A stretch of 64,000 bases of DNA, taken from NCBI GenBank assembly GCA_045579085.1, contig JAZNLO010000031.1:15049-79048 (forward strand). The letters are read 5' to 3'. A program made the translations under genes and the position numbers. Source of the DNA: RGIG2206 sp045579085 (GTDB lineage Bacteria > Bacillota > Clostridia > Oscillospirales > Acutalibacteraceae). The notes below the pieces were generated by a model that had not been told where the DNA came from, ran no database searches, and saw nothing but the letters and a program-made list of their open reading frames with translations. This document shows positions 21,786 through 29,859 of this stretch, one piece after another. Numbering within the stretch: position 1 is the first letter of the stretch; every line of letters begins with the position of its first letter.

Positions 21786-24512
21786 ATGAATCTTGTTAAA
21801 GCTCTTGCTAAAAGCTATAGCAAAAGAGAACTAAAAAGAATACGTCCTCTTGTGGAAAGCGTGCTTTTTTATGAGGACAAGATGGCTAAAATGTCTGACG
21901 ACGAGCTGCGTGAAATGACAAGCGAATTTAAGCTCCGTTATGAAAACGGCGAGTCGCTTGACAGTATGCTGCCTGAGGCGTTTGCTGTATGCCGTGAGGC
22001 ATCCTGGCGTGTGCTTGGAATGAAGCATTTCCCCGTTCAGATTGTGGGCGGTATCATTCTTCATCAGGGCAGAATAAGCGAAATGAAAACAGGCGAGGGT
22101 AAAACCTTAGTTGCAACGCTGCCTGCATATCTCAATGCTATCTCGGGCAAGGGCGTGCACATCGTCACCGTCAACGATTACCTTGCAAGACGTGACAGTG
22201 AGTGGATGGGCAAGGTTTACAGATTCTTGGGGCTCAGCGTTGGACTTATCGTTCACGATATGCCGAACGACCTGCGCCGCGAGGCATACAATGCCGACAT
22301 CACCTACGGCACAAACAACGAGCTCGGCTTTGACTATTTGCGTGACAATATGGTTATCTACAAAGAGCAAAAGGTGCAGCGCGGTCACAACTTTGCTATC
22401 ATCGACGAGGTTGACTCAATCCTCATCGACGAGGCGCGTACTCCTCTTATCATTTCAGGACAGGGCGAATCGTCAAGTGAGCTCTATCAGCGTGCTGACA
22501 AGCTTGCAAGGTCATTTACTGCTTGCAAGGTGCGTGAAATGGACTCCAAAAAGAGCGACAGCGAGGCTGAGTATGACGGCGACTATGTTGTTGACGAAAA
22601 GGCAAAAACTGCCGTGCTTACAAAGTCGGGCGTTAAGAAAACCGAGCAATATTTTGGAATTGAAAACCTAAACGACGTTGAAAACGTTACCATTTCGCAC
22701 CATATCAATCAGGCAATCAAGGCGCACGGCGTTATGCAGCGCGATGTTGACTATGTTGTTAAAGACGGCGAGGTTATCATCGTTGACGAGTTTACAGGCA
22801 GACTTATGTTTGGCAGACGCTTCAACGAAGGCTTGCATCAGGCTATCGAAGCCAAAGAAGGCGTTAAAATCGCACACGAATCACGTACCCTTGCAACAAT
22901 AACTTTCCAGAACTTTTTCAGGCTTTACACCAAGCTGTCGGGTATGACGGGTACTGCTATGACAGAGGAAACCGAGTTCAGAGAAATCTATATGCTCGAT
23001 GTAATCGAAATCCCCACAAACAAGCCGCTCGCAAGAGTGGATTTGCCTGACGTGGTTTACAAAACCGAAAAAGCAAAGTTTAACGCTGTTATTGAGCAGA
23101 TTACCGAGTGCCATAGCAAAAATCAGCCCGTTCTGGTGGGCACTATTTCAATAGAAAAATCTGAGCTTCTCAGCTCGATGCTGAAAAAACGCGGCATCAA
23201 GCACGAGGTGCTCAACGCTAAGCATCACGAAAAGGAAGCGGAAATCGTTGCTCAGGCAGGTAAAAAGGGTGCTGTTACAATCGCAACCAATATGGCAGGT
23301 CGAGGCACCGATATTATGCTTGGCGGTAACGCTGAATATCTGGCTAAAATGCAGATGCGCAAAAACGGCTACAGCGAGGAGCTCATAAGCGAGGCTACAG
23401 GCTATGCCGAAACCGACAATGCCGAAATCATTGAGGCACGCGCGTTTTTCGTTGAACAGCTTGAAAGCTTTAAAGAGCAGATTGCGCCCGAAGCAGAAGA
23501 GGTAAGGGCAGCCGGCGGTCTGTACATTATCGGTACCGAGCGACACGAGTCTCGAAGAATCGACAATCAGCTCAGAGGCCGTGCGGGACGTCAGGGCGAC
23601 CCAGGCGAGACTCGCTTCTTCGTTTCTATGGAAGACGACCTTATGCGTCTGTTCGGCGGCGAACGCATCTACAATATGATGGATGCGCTCAAATTTGACG
23701 AGAATATGCCGCTTGAGATGAAAATGCTTTCTCGTACAATCGAGTCGGCTCAGGAGAAAATCGAGTACCGCAACTTCACCGCCAGAAAGAACGTGCTTGA
23801 ATACGATAATGTTATGAACAAGCAGCGTGAGCTCATCTACTCTCAGCGTAACGATGTAATCGAGGGGCTCGACATAAATGAAACCATCATCAAGATGATT
23901 AAACGTTCAATCGAGCAAACCGTTGAAAACTTCCTCAACGAAGACGATAGCGGTGACTGGAACTTTGACGGCTTGCGTGAATATTACAACGGCTGGCTGA
24001 CTGACAACGGCGATTTCTACTATTCGATAAACGAGCTCAACAGGCTCGATATAGAGGATATAATCGAGTTGCTGCAAGACAGAGCTCTCAAGCGTTATAA
24101 CGACAGGCTTGAAACCTATGGCAAGGAAATCATTGGCGACGTTCAGAGCAAGATATTGCTCCGCGCTGTTGATATCAACTGGATGAATCACATCGATGCG
24201 ATGGATGAGCTGCGCAGAGGCATTGGGCTCAGGGCGTACGGTCAGCATAATCCCGTTGACGAATACAGAAACGACGGCGCTGATATGTTTGAGGAAATGA
24301 TTACCGCCATCCAGAACGACACCGCAAAAATGGTGCTCACGGTCAATATTCGCGTTGGCGAAGAAGTAAAGCGTGAGCAGGTTGCAAAAATTACAGGCGA
24401 CAACTCAGAAGGCTCAACCGAAACAGGCAAGCCTAAGGGTTACTCCAAAAATGGATTGTGTCCGTGCGGCAGCGGCAAAAAGTACAAGCGTTGCTGTGGT
24501 AAAAACGAATAA
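21786..24512 (+). CDS. secA: Preprotein translocase ATPase SecA
   Basis: The motor of the Sec export pathway, acting at SecYEG. The 908 residues contain the Walker A MKTGEGKT near residue 100, the DEVD box (AIIDEVDSILIDEARTP), the preprotein-binding domain, TNMAGRGTDI, the arginine-finger stretch RIDNQLRGRAGRQGDPG, and a C-terminal zinc-binding SEC-C tail CPCGSGKKYKRCC that contacts SecB or lipids. All expected parts are present. It is monocistronic, with a strong terminator; RBS GAAAGGTTGAT. Confidence 0.98.
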   Translation: MNLVKALAKSYSKRELKRIRPLVESVLFYEDKMAKMSDDELREMTSEFKLRYENGESLDSMLPEAFAVCREASWRVLGMKHFPVQIVGGIILHQGRISEMKTGEGKTLVATLPAYLNAISGKGVHIVTVNDYLARRDSEWMGKVYRFLGLSVGLIVHDMPNDLRREAYNADITYGTNNELGFDYLRDNMVIYKEQKVQRGHNFAIIDEVDSILIDEARTPLIISGQGESSSELYQRADKLARSFTACKVREMDSKKSDSEAEYDGDYVVDEKAKTAVLTKSGVKKTEQYFGIENLNDVENVTISHHINQAIKAHGVMQRDVDYVVKDGEVIIVDEFTGRLMFGRRFNEGLHQAIEAKEGVKIAHESRTLATITFQNFFRLYTKLSGMTGTAMTEETEFREIYMLDVIEIPTNKPLARVDLPDVVYKTEKAKFNAVIEQITECHSKNQPVLVGTISIEKSELLSSMLKKRGIKHEVLNAKHHEKEAEIVAQAGKKGAVTIATNMAGRGTDIMLGGNAEYLAKMQMRKNGYSEELISEATGYAETDNAEIIEARAFFVEQLESFKEQIAPEAEEVRAAGGLYIIGTERHESRRIDNQLRGRAGRQGDPGETRFFVSMEDDLMRLFGGERIYNMMDALKFDENMPLEMKMLSRTIESAQEKIEYRNFTARKNVLEYDNVMNKQRELIYSQRNDVIEGLDINETIIKMIKRSIEQTVENFLNEDDSGDWNFDGLREYYNGWLTDNGDFYYSINELNRLDIEDIIELLQDRALKRYNDRLETYGKEIIGDVQSKILLRAVDINWMNHIDAMDELRRGIGLRAYGQHNPVDEYRNDGADMFEEMITAIQNDTAKMVLTVNIRVGEEVKREQVAKITGDNSEGSTETGKPKGYSKNGLCPCGSGKKYKRCCGKNE

Positions 24513-24552
24513 AAAAACAAGCCGAAGGAAAATTCCTTCGGCTTGTTTTTTT
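24511..24552. terminator. Bidirectional terminator between secA and ptsH
   Basis: A 20-bp perfect inverted repeat (24511-24530 and 24533-24552) including ACAAGCCGAAGGAA, with terminal A7/T7 runs. It serves secA and the convergent HPr gene. Confidence 0.95.
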
Positions 24553-24561
24553 ATTTAATAA

Positions 24562-24825
24562 TTAGTCTTCAAAGCTTGATTCAACGAGGTCTGCAAGAGC
24601 ATTTACAGCGGCCTCTTCATCGGCACCGTCTGCAATAATCTTGATTTCAGCTCCGCCGATTATTCCCAATGACAAAACACCCAAAAGGCTCTTTGCATTT
24701 ATGCGGCGCTCTTCTTTCTCAACCCAGATTGTTGATTTAAACTCGTTTGCCTTCTGAATAAAGAAGGTTGCAGGACGTGCATGAAGCCCTACCTTATTGT
24801 TAACCACTGCGTCTTTAACAAACAT
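24562..24825 (-). CDS. ptsH: HPr phosphocarrier protein
   Basis: An 87-residue HPr of the phosphotransferase system. His15 in NKVGLHARPAT is the site phosphorylated by enzyme I, and Ser46 in INAKSLLGVLSLG is the site of HPr kinase used for carbon catabolite control in Firmicutes. Having His15 makes it HPr rather than Crh. No enzyme I gene is adjacent. It is monocistronic with a strong promoter; RBS AAGGAGCG. The acidic C-terminus is slightly unusual but within family range. Confidence 0.94.
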   Translation of the reverse strand: MFVKDAVVNNKVGLHARPATFFIQKANEFKSTIWVEKEERRINAKSLLGVLSLGIIGGAEIKIIADGADEEAAVNALADLVESSFED

Positions 24826-24878
24826 CTATATCGCTCCTTAAAACACAACATATACTGATTTTTTATCATCCAATAATT

Positions 24879-24907
24879 ATTATATCCATTAGTGTGCCCA
24901 AGGTCAA
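24879..24907 (-). promoter_or_regulatory. SigmaA-type promoter of ptsH
   Basis: TTGACC (24902-24907) and TATAAT (24879-24884) on the minus strand, spacer 17 bases. Confidence 0.85.
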
Positions 24908-25028
24908 CGAAATCCTCACCATTATTCCAAAGTTCTATTTTGTAGACAAATCTGAAAAATCATTTACCACAGGCTTTGTATAACATTACCACAATAAACC
25001 CCATATTTCGAGTTTTCGTATAACAAGC

Positions 25029-25772
25029 CTATTCTTTTTCAACTTTTTTGTCTATATCATCTAAGAGTTTTTTGTCTTTTTTACTTAATTCGACTTTTTC
25101 AAACAAATCGGGGCGCTTCTCTCTCGTTTCAATCAGCGACATCTGTCTGCGCCAATTTTCTATGTTGGCGTGGTGTCCTGACAAGAGTATCTCGGGCACT
25201 GCGGCTGAGTGCCACACAGGCGGACGCGTATACTGCGGATACTCGAGCAGTCCCGAAAAATGACTTTCTTCCGTAAAGCATTCATCGTCACTGAGCACGC
25301 CCTTAACCATTCTGCACACTGTATCAACTAAAACCATAGCGGGCAGTTCGCCGCCCGTGAGAACATAGTCGCCAATGGAGATTTCCTCATCCACAATCTC
25401 GTCTATAATTCTCTGGTCAACGCCCTCGTAATGTCCGCAAAGCACTGCAAATCCATCCAACTGCGCAAGCTCGCACGCCCTCTGCTGAGTAAGCGTTTTG
25501 CCCTTTGGCGACATATATATAAGATGCGGACGCTTTTTGCGTTGCTCGCAGATTGCTGAAAAGCAGTCATATATCGGCTGAGGGCCTAATACCATTCCCA
25601 TTCCGCCGCCGTATGGATAATCGTCAACTCTGCCGTGCTTATTCTCTGTATATGCGCGGATATCGGTGCACTTGATTTCTATCAGCCCTGCTTTTGATGC
25701 TCTGCCGATTATACTCTCGCTCAACACCGAATTGCACATATCGGGAAAGAGCGTCATTATATCAATTTTCAT
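25029..25772 (-). CDS. trmD: tRNA (guanine37-N1)-methyltransferase
   Basis: SPOUT-class methyltransferase making m1G37. The 247-residue product begins MKIDIMTLFPDM, contains YPYGGGMGMV and the knotted SAM site LCGHYEGVDQRIID and ISIGDYVLTGGELPAM. A TTG two codons upstream is an alternative start with better ribosome-site spacing (GAAAGG), but the ATG fits homologues. It overlaps rimM by 11 bases. The usual downstream rplS is absent; the operon ends here. Confidence 0.96.
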   Translation of the reverse strand: MKIDIMTLFPDMCNSVLSESIIGRASKAGLIEIKCTDIRAYTENKHGRVDDYPYGGGMGMVLGPQPIYDCFSAICEQRKKRPHLIYMSPKGKTLTQQRACELAQLDGFAVLCGHYEGVDQRIIDEIVDEEISIGDYVLTGGELPAMVLVDTVCRMVKGVLSDDECFTEESHFSGLLEYPQYTRPPVWHSAAVPEILLSGHHANIENWRRQMSLIETREKRPDLFEKVELSKKDKKLLDDIDKKVEKE

Positions 25773-26277
25773 CGTCAAACAAGCCTTTCAACGGTTTTAT
25801 AAGTATCGTTTCTTTATCAACGTCAACGCTCTTTACAACGTCATCAATAACGGGAATCAGCACAAGATTGCCGCCATTACTTATATGCCAGACGTCGTTT
25901 GCGCCCGTTTTGGAAACGTCTGTAACCTCGCCGTAGCACGCCTTAGTATCAACGTCGTATACCTTGCAGCCGATTATATCCTGCACGAAGTTTACACCTT
26001 TATCAAGACGCACGTCTTTACGCGAGATATACACGGTTTTGCCCCTTAGCTGCTCTGCTGCAGGTATATCGTCCACGCCCTTAGCCTTGAGTATAACCAT
26101 ATGTCCGTGCGCTCTTGCGTTGACCACGTCCAAGCGCTCAATTCCGTTTTCATCAAGATACAGGCGCTTAAACTGCGTCAAAAACTGCGGAGAATCACTC
26201 CAAGGATGAACTCTCAGCTCGCCACGTACTCCGTGTGTGCCTGTTATTTCTCCTGTTTCCAAAAACTCCTTGCGCAA
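25762..26277 (-). CDS. rimM: 16S rRNA processing protein RimM
   Basis: Assembly factor for the 30S head, binding S19 and helping 16S maturation. The 171 residues hold an N-terminal RimM domain with ITGTHGVRGELRVHP and a C-terminal PRC-barrel (DIIGCKVYDVD). The start is TTG, chosen because GAAAGGGG lies nine bases upstream and later ATGs would cut the domain. It is transcribed from its own promoter just downstream of a terminator, and overlaps trmD. Confidence 0.95.
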   Translation of the reverse strand: MRKEFLETGEITGTHGVRGELRVHPWSDSPQFLTQFKRLYLDENGIERLDVVNARAHGHMVILKAKGVDDIPAAEQLRGKTVYISRKDVRLDKGVNFVQDIIGCKVYDVDTKACYGEVTDVSKTGANDVWHISNGGNLVLIPVIDDVVKSVDVDKETILIKPLKGLFDDEN

Positions 26278-26311
26278 ATCAGGGCGCCCCTTTCTCTAAT
26301 TCGTTTAAATT

Positions 26312-26340
26312 ATTCTAACCCTAACTATCCCTCTTGTCAA
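26312..26340 (-). promoter_or_regulatory. SigmaA-type promoter of rimM-trmD
   Basis: TTGACA (26335-26340) and TAGAAT (26312-26317) on the minus strand with a 17-base spacer, placed between the khpA terminator and rimM. Confidence 0.88.
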
Positions 26341-26352
26341 GCAACTGCTGTA

Positions 26353-26396
26353 AAGCACCAAACAAACAGCCGCAGCGTTTTCACGCTGCGGCTGTT
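26353..26396 (-). terminator. Intrinsic terminator between khpA and rimM
   Basis: A 13-bp perfect stem AACAGCCGCAGCG / CGCTGCGGCTGTT (26365-26377 and 26384-26396) with a 6-base loop; on the minus strand it is followed by TGTTTGGTG, a moderately T-rich tail. Confidence 0.8.
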
Positions 26397-26421
26397 TTGG
26401 GCCATTATTATGTTCAAGCTG

Positions 26422-26658
26422 TTAATCGTCAATCTCAACCATAACTTTGGTTCCTTCGTGATTTGCGGCAGAACGCATAACCAAGCGTATCTCTTTTGCT
26501 ATGCGACCCTGCTTACCTATTACTCTGCCCATATCTGCAGGGTCAACACGAAGGTGATACACCACTGTTGAGTCTGCTCTGGGCTCATCAACCGTAATAG
26601 ATATAGCGTCAGGGTTGCGCACCAAGCCGCTCACGATTGATTTTAGTAATTGTTCCAT
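26422..26658 (-). CDS. khpA: KH domain RNA-binding protein KhpA
   Basis: A 78-residue single-KH-domain protein of the KhpA/YlqC type, which with KhpB (Jag) binds many RNAs and affects cell elongation in Firmicutes. The GxxG loop region reads GRVIGKQGRIAKEIRLVM. Its position between rpsP and rimM is the standard context. RBS AAGGAGAACG. A terminator follows directly. Confidence 0.94.
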   Translation of the reverse strand: MEQLLKSIVSGLVRNPDAISITVDEPRADSTVVYHLRVDPADMGRVIGKQGRIAKEIRLVMRSAANHEGTKVMVEIDD

Positions 26659-26670
26659 AACACGTTCTCC

Positions 26671-26913
26671 TTAAAGAATTCCTTCCTTCTTAAGCAGAGC
26701 CTTTACGGTATCAGTGGGCTGAGCGCCGTTTCCAATCCACTTCTTTACAGCCTCAGTGTCCAACTTAACTTCTGCCGGCTCCTTCAGAGGATTGTAATAT
26801 CCAACCTCCTCGATGAAACGGCCGTCACGGGGATATCTCGAATCAGCGACAACTACACGGTAAAACGGTGCCTTCTTTGCGCCCATTCTGCGAAGTCTAA
26901 TCTTAACTGCCAT
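26671..26913 (-). CDS. rpsP: 30S ribosomal protein S16
   Basis: Primary 16S rRNA-binding protein. The sequence begins MAVKIRLRRMGAKKAPFYR and continues VVADSRYPRDGRF, unmistakable for S16; 80 residues. A GTG three codons upstream is in frame, but it overlaps the ribosome site AGGAGGT, so the ATG is preferred. It lies between ffh and khpA. Confidence 0.97.
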   Translation of the reverse strand: MAVKIRLRRMGAKKAPFYRVVVADSRYPRDGRFIEEVGYYNPLKEPAEVKLDTEAVKKWIGNGAQPTDTVKALLKKEGIL

Positions 26914-26980
26914 TTGTTGCACCTCCTAATTTATAATAATTTATTATATATTTCACACTTGGGATTACCAGTGGTCAATA

Positions 26981-28330
26981 TCAGAATCTCATTCCTCCGG
27001 GAAATCCACCCGGGAAACCGCCGGGAAAACCTCTGCGGTTTTTGTTTGAATTCATCTGCTTGAACATTTTCTTCATCTGCTCATACTGTTTGAGCAAACG
27101 GTTAACGTCTTCAACCTTGACACCGCTGCCCGCCGCAATTCTGCGTTTGCGTGAAGCGTTGATGATATCGGGCTTTCTGCGCTCCTTTGCGGTCATTGAA
27201 TATATTATAGATTCAACCCTCAGCAGCTGACGGTCATCAATGTCAACGTCCTTTAACTGCTTTGACATTCCCGGTATCATACCCATTACCTGCTTGAGCG
27301 GTCCCATCTTTTTTATTTCCTGAAACTGCGAAAGCAAATCGTTTAAGTCAAAGGTGTTTTCACTCAGGCGTTTCGCCATCTCTTCGGCTTTTTTCTCATC
27401 AAGGCTCTGCTCTGCCTTTTCAATCAGGCTTAGCACATCGCCCATTCCGAGAATTCTCGATGCCATTCTGCTCGGGTGGAATTCCTCGAGGTCGCCCAAT
27501 TTTTCGCCTGTTCCCACAAACTTTATGGGCTTGCCCGTTACCGCCTTTACGGATAACGCCGCACCGCCTCTTGTGTCACCGTCAAGCTTAGTTAACAGCA
27601 CGCTGTCTATCTCAAGCTGCTCATTAAACGATTTCGCTACGTTTACAGCGTCCTGACCTGTCATCGAGTCAACAACCAGAATTATCTCATCAGGTGTAAC
27701 GTTTTCCTTTATTCTTTGAAGCTCTTTCATAAGTGCTTCATCTATATGAAGCCGTCCCGCCGTATCTATAATAACATAGTCATTACCATAGTCGCGCGCG
27801 TGGCTTACTGCCTGCTTTGCAGTTAACTCGGGCTTTTGTGTGCCTTTCTCAAAAACAGGCACTCCGATTTTTTCGCCAACAATTCTTAGCTGGTCTATCG
27901 CAGCAGGTCTGTATATATCCCCTGCCACAAGCAACGGGCGATGCCCCTTATTCTTAAGCATCAACGCAAGCTTACCGCTATGAGTTGTCTTACCGGAGCC
28001 CTGCAAGCCACACATCATAATGATTGTGGGCAGCTTACTCGATGTGTTGAGCCGCATATGCTCGCCGCCCATCAGAGCAGTCAGCTCCTCGTTGACTATC
28101 TTGACAACCATCTGGCCAGGTGTAAGGCTCTCCATAACACGCTCACCCACGCACTTCTCAGTAACAGTGGCGGTGAAGTCCTTTGCAACCTTATAGTTTA
28201 CGTCAGCCTCGAGCAATGCAAGACGTACCTCTCGCATCGCTTCCTTAACGTCTGCTTCATTTAATCTGCCCTTTGAGCGAAGCTTTTTAAACGCTGCGGC
28301 AAGCTTATCAGATAATCCCTCAAACGCCAT
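26981..28330 (-). CDS. ffh: Signal recognition particle protein Ffh
   Basis: SRP54 homologue that targets nascent membrane proteins. The 449 residues show the N domain, the GTPase with G1 MCGLQGSGKTTHSGKLA (near 108), DTAGR, TKLDGDTRGGAAL and GTGEKLGDLEEF, and a Met-rich M domain with the signal-peptide groove and RNA-binding helix (INASRKRRIAAGSG). The C-terminus ends in a GGFPGGFPGG repeat. It follows ylxM by seven bases with RBS AAGGAG. Confidence 0.98.
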   Translation of the reverse strand: MAFEGLSDKLAAAFKKLRSKGRLNEADVKEAMREVRLALLEADVNYKVAKDFTATVTEKCVGERVMESLTPGQMVVKIVNEELTALMGGEHMRLNTSSKLPTIIMMCGLQGSGKTTHSGKLALMLKNKGHRPLLVAGDIYRPAAIDQLRIVGEKIGVPVFEKGTQKPELTAKQAVSHARDYGNDYVIIDTAGRLHIDEALMKELQRIKENVTPDEIILVVDSMTGQDAVNVAKSFNEQLEIDSVLLTKLDGDTRGGAALSVKAVTGKPIKFVGTGEKLGDLEEFHPSRMASRILGMGDVLSLIEKAEQSLDEKKAEEMAKRLSENTFDLNDLLSQFQEIKKMGPLKQVMGMIPGMSKQLKDVDIDDRQLLRVESIIYSMTAKERRKPDIINASRKRRIAAGSGVKVEDVNRLLKQYEQMKKMFKQMNSNKNRRGFPGGFPGGFPGGMRF

Positions 28331-28337
28331 TAAGCTA

Positions 28338-28679
28338 TCACTCCTTAAGCAAATCTTTTATCAGTGCTGTGCAGTCAGCTTTCACCTTTTGAGCGAAATC
28401 GCCGCTTTCCTTATCAGCCATATCACGCATCTGACCAAGCGTATCCGTAACCTCTGAAATTAAGTGGGCAAAGTGAAGCCTGCTCTCAAGCTCTGATAAC
28501 TGCTGCTCTGTGCGGCGAATTATATCGCGCACTGCCTGACGTGTTACCCCCTCGTTTTCTGCAATCTCAGCAAGCGAAAGGTCGTCAAAATAATAATAAC
28601 CCGTTATCTTGCGCTGCTTTTGAGTGAGCAGCTCGCCATAATAATCAAGCAACAGTGTTACCTCAAGATTTTTAGCCAT
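28338..28679 (-). CDS. ylxM: YlxM family putative helix-turn-helix protein
   Basis: A 113-residue helix-turn-helix protein (sigma70 region 4-like), encoded just before ffh in most Firmicutes and thought to modulate the SRP pathway. The helix-turn-helix reads YYFDDLSLAEIAENEGVTRQ (about residues 29-48). A seven-residue longer frame exists, but the ATG beginning MAKNLEVTLLLDYYG follows GGGGGATAG and matches the family. It leads the ylxM-ffh-rpsP-khpA unit from a perfect consensus promoter. Confidence 0.94.
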   Translation of the reverse strand: MAKNLEVTLLLDYYGELLTQKQRKITGYYYFDDLSLAEIAENEGVTRQAVRDIIRRTEQQLSELESRLHFAHLISEVTDTLGQMRDMADKESGDFAQKVKADCTALIKDLLKE

Positions 28680-28704
28680 AAAGCTATCCCCCAAGTTCAA
28701 AGGT

Positions 28705-28764
28705 GTAAAGTAAAAATACTTTACAGCACTTCGCTATTATATACCCTATCTCACGCTTTGTCAA
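28705..28764 (-). promoter_or_regulatory. Consensus promoter and leader hairpin of ylxM-ffh
   Basis: Perfect TTGACA (28759-28764) and TATAAT (28736-28741) with a 17-base spacer on the minus strand. The transcript would begin near 28729 and at once fold a hairpin from GTAAAGTA/TACTTTAC (28705-28724). Confidence 0.92.
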
Positions 28765-28773
28765 CACATTTTA

Positions 28774-28802
28774 TTGACATTATTTAAAAATTAGTGTATA
28801 TT
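28774..28802 (+). promoter_or_regulatory. SigmaA-type promoter of the E2-like gene
   Basis: TTGACA (28774-28779) and TATATT (28797-28802) with a 17-base spacer. Its -35 box lies nine bases from the -35 box of the divergent ylxM promoter. Confidence 0.88.
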
Positions 28803-28840
28803 CTAAATTAGAAGTAAGGTCGATTTTAGGAGATTTTTAT

Positions 28841-29776
28841 ATGAAAAAACTTAAAAGAAAATTCGGTGACCGTTACGACGGTTACAGGCTCCGCAACCTT
28901 GACCCCATTTTTCAAATTATTCCTGCCGTTATGAGAACCCGTATGGATTCTCAGGTGTTTTTCGAGCACAGGCTCGATATAACCGAGTTGGAAAAGTTTG
29001 TAAGAGAGCATCGCAAAACCGATATGCCAAACTTACGTATGCTGCATATCTTTATGGCAGCGATGGTGCGAATTGTATCGCAAAGGCCTCATCTTAACCG
29101 CTTTGTTATAGGTCGCAAAATATATGCTCACAACGATATGCGCATCGCTTTGGCTTGCAAGCGTGCTCTCACTCTTGACGAGGAAGAAACCACTATTATG
29201 CCTGAGTTTGAGCCTGACAACACGCTATACGACGTTGTTAACATAGTTGAAAAGGCGATAAGAGAAGAGGTTTATGAGCAGAGTGTTGACGGCAACCGTA
29301 CAGATATTGTTGCGCGCGCACTGGGCATCACTCCTACATTTATTAAATCCTTCTTCGTTGACCTTATGAGAAACCTTGATAAAATCGGGCTTATGCCTCG
29401 CTTAATACGTGATGCCAGTCCGTTCCACTCAAGTATGTTCATAACTGACCTTGGCTCGTGCGGCATTGGCCCTATATACCATCACCTGTATGAATTCGGT
29501 ACCTGCTCAGTTTTCGTTGCAATTGGCAAAAAAGAAACAGAGTATGAGCTTGACTCTCACGGCAACGTTGTAACCAAGCGTTATATCGGCATGAAAATCG
29601 TTGCCGACGAGCGGATTTGCGACGGCTTCTATTACGCCTCATCAATGAAACTGCTGGCAAGGCTTATAAAGCATCCCGAAGTGCTGCTATCTAAGCCTGA
29701 CGAAGTAATTGCAGAGAACTGTCGTGAATTTAAGTCAAAAAAAGAGCTCGCCTTGACTGCAAGCACCGAAGAGTAA
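28841..29776 (+). CDS. 2-oxoacid dehydrogenase E2 / CAT-fold acyltransferase-like protein
   Basis: A 311-residue protein resembling the catalytic core of dihydrolipoyl acyltransferases and chloramphenicol acetyltransferase. Recognisable are LHIFMAAMVRIVSQRPHLNRF (about 68-88), a TDLGSCGIGPIYHHLYEFG stretch (202-220) and the C-terminal ERICDGFYYASSMKLLARL (257-275), which matches the HxxxDG active-site region. The catalytic His is Glu257 here, while Asp261-Gly262 remain. No lipoyl or E1-binding domain is present and no E1 or E3 genes are nearby, so it is probably not part of a dehydrogenase complex. From memory, similar stand-alone proteins occur in other Clostridia; function unknown. Confidence 0.8.
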   Translation: MKKLKRKFGDRYDGYRLRNLDPIFQIIPAVMRTRMDSQVFFEHRLDITELEKFVREHRKTDMPNLRMLHIFMAAMVRIVSQRPHLNRFVIGRKIYAHNDMRIALACKRALTLDEEETTIMPEFEPDNTLYDVVNIVEKAIREEVYEQSVDGNRTDIVARALGITPTFIKSFFVDLMRNLDKIGLMPRLIRDASPFHSSMFITDLGSCGIGPIYHHLYEFGTCSVFVAIGKKETEYELDSHGNVVTKRYIGMKIVADERICDGFYYASSMKLLARLIKHPEVLLSKPDEVIAENCREFKSKKELALTASTEE

Positions 29777-29789
29777 CAATACCCTACAT

Positions 29790-29826
29790 ATGAAATCTGT
29801 CCACAAAGCTGACAGATTTCATTTTT
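29790..29826 (+). terminator. Terminator after the E2-like gene
   Basis: A 12-bp perfect stem ATGAAATCTGTC / GACAGATTTCAT (29790-29801 and 29811-29822) followed by TTTTATT. Confidence 0.8.
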
Positions 29827-29859
29827 ATTGACAGAGTTTTTCGAAAGGTGAAATTATAA

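Noticed and set aside
24970..25030. Long inverted repeat after trmD as a terminator
   Set aside because: The arms pair with two central mismatches, the loop is about 35 bases and there is no T-run.
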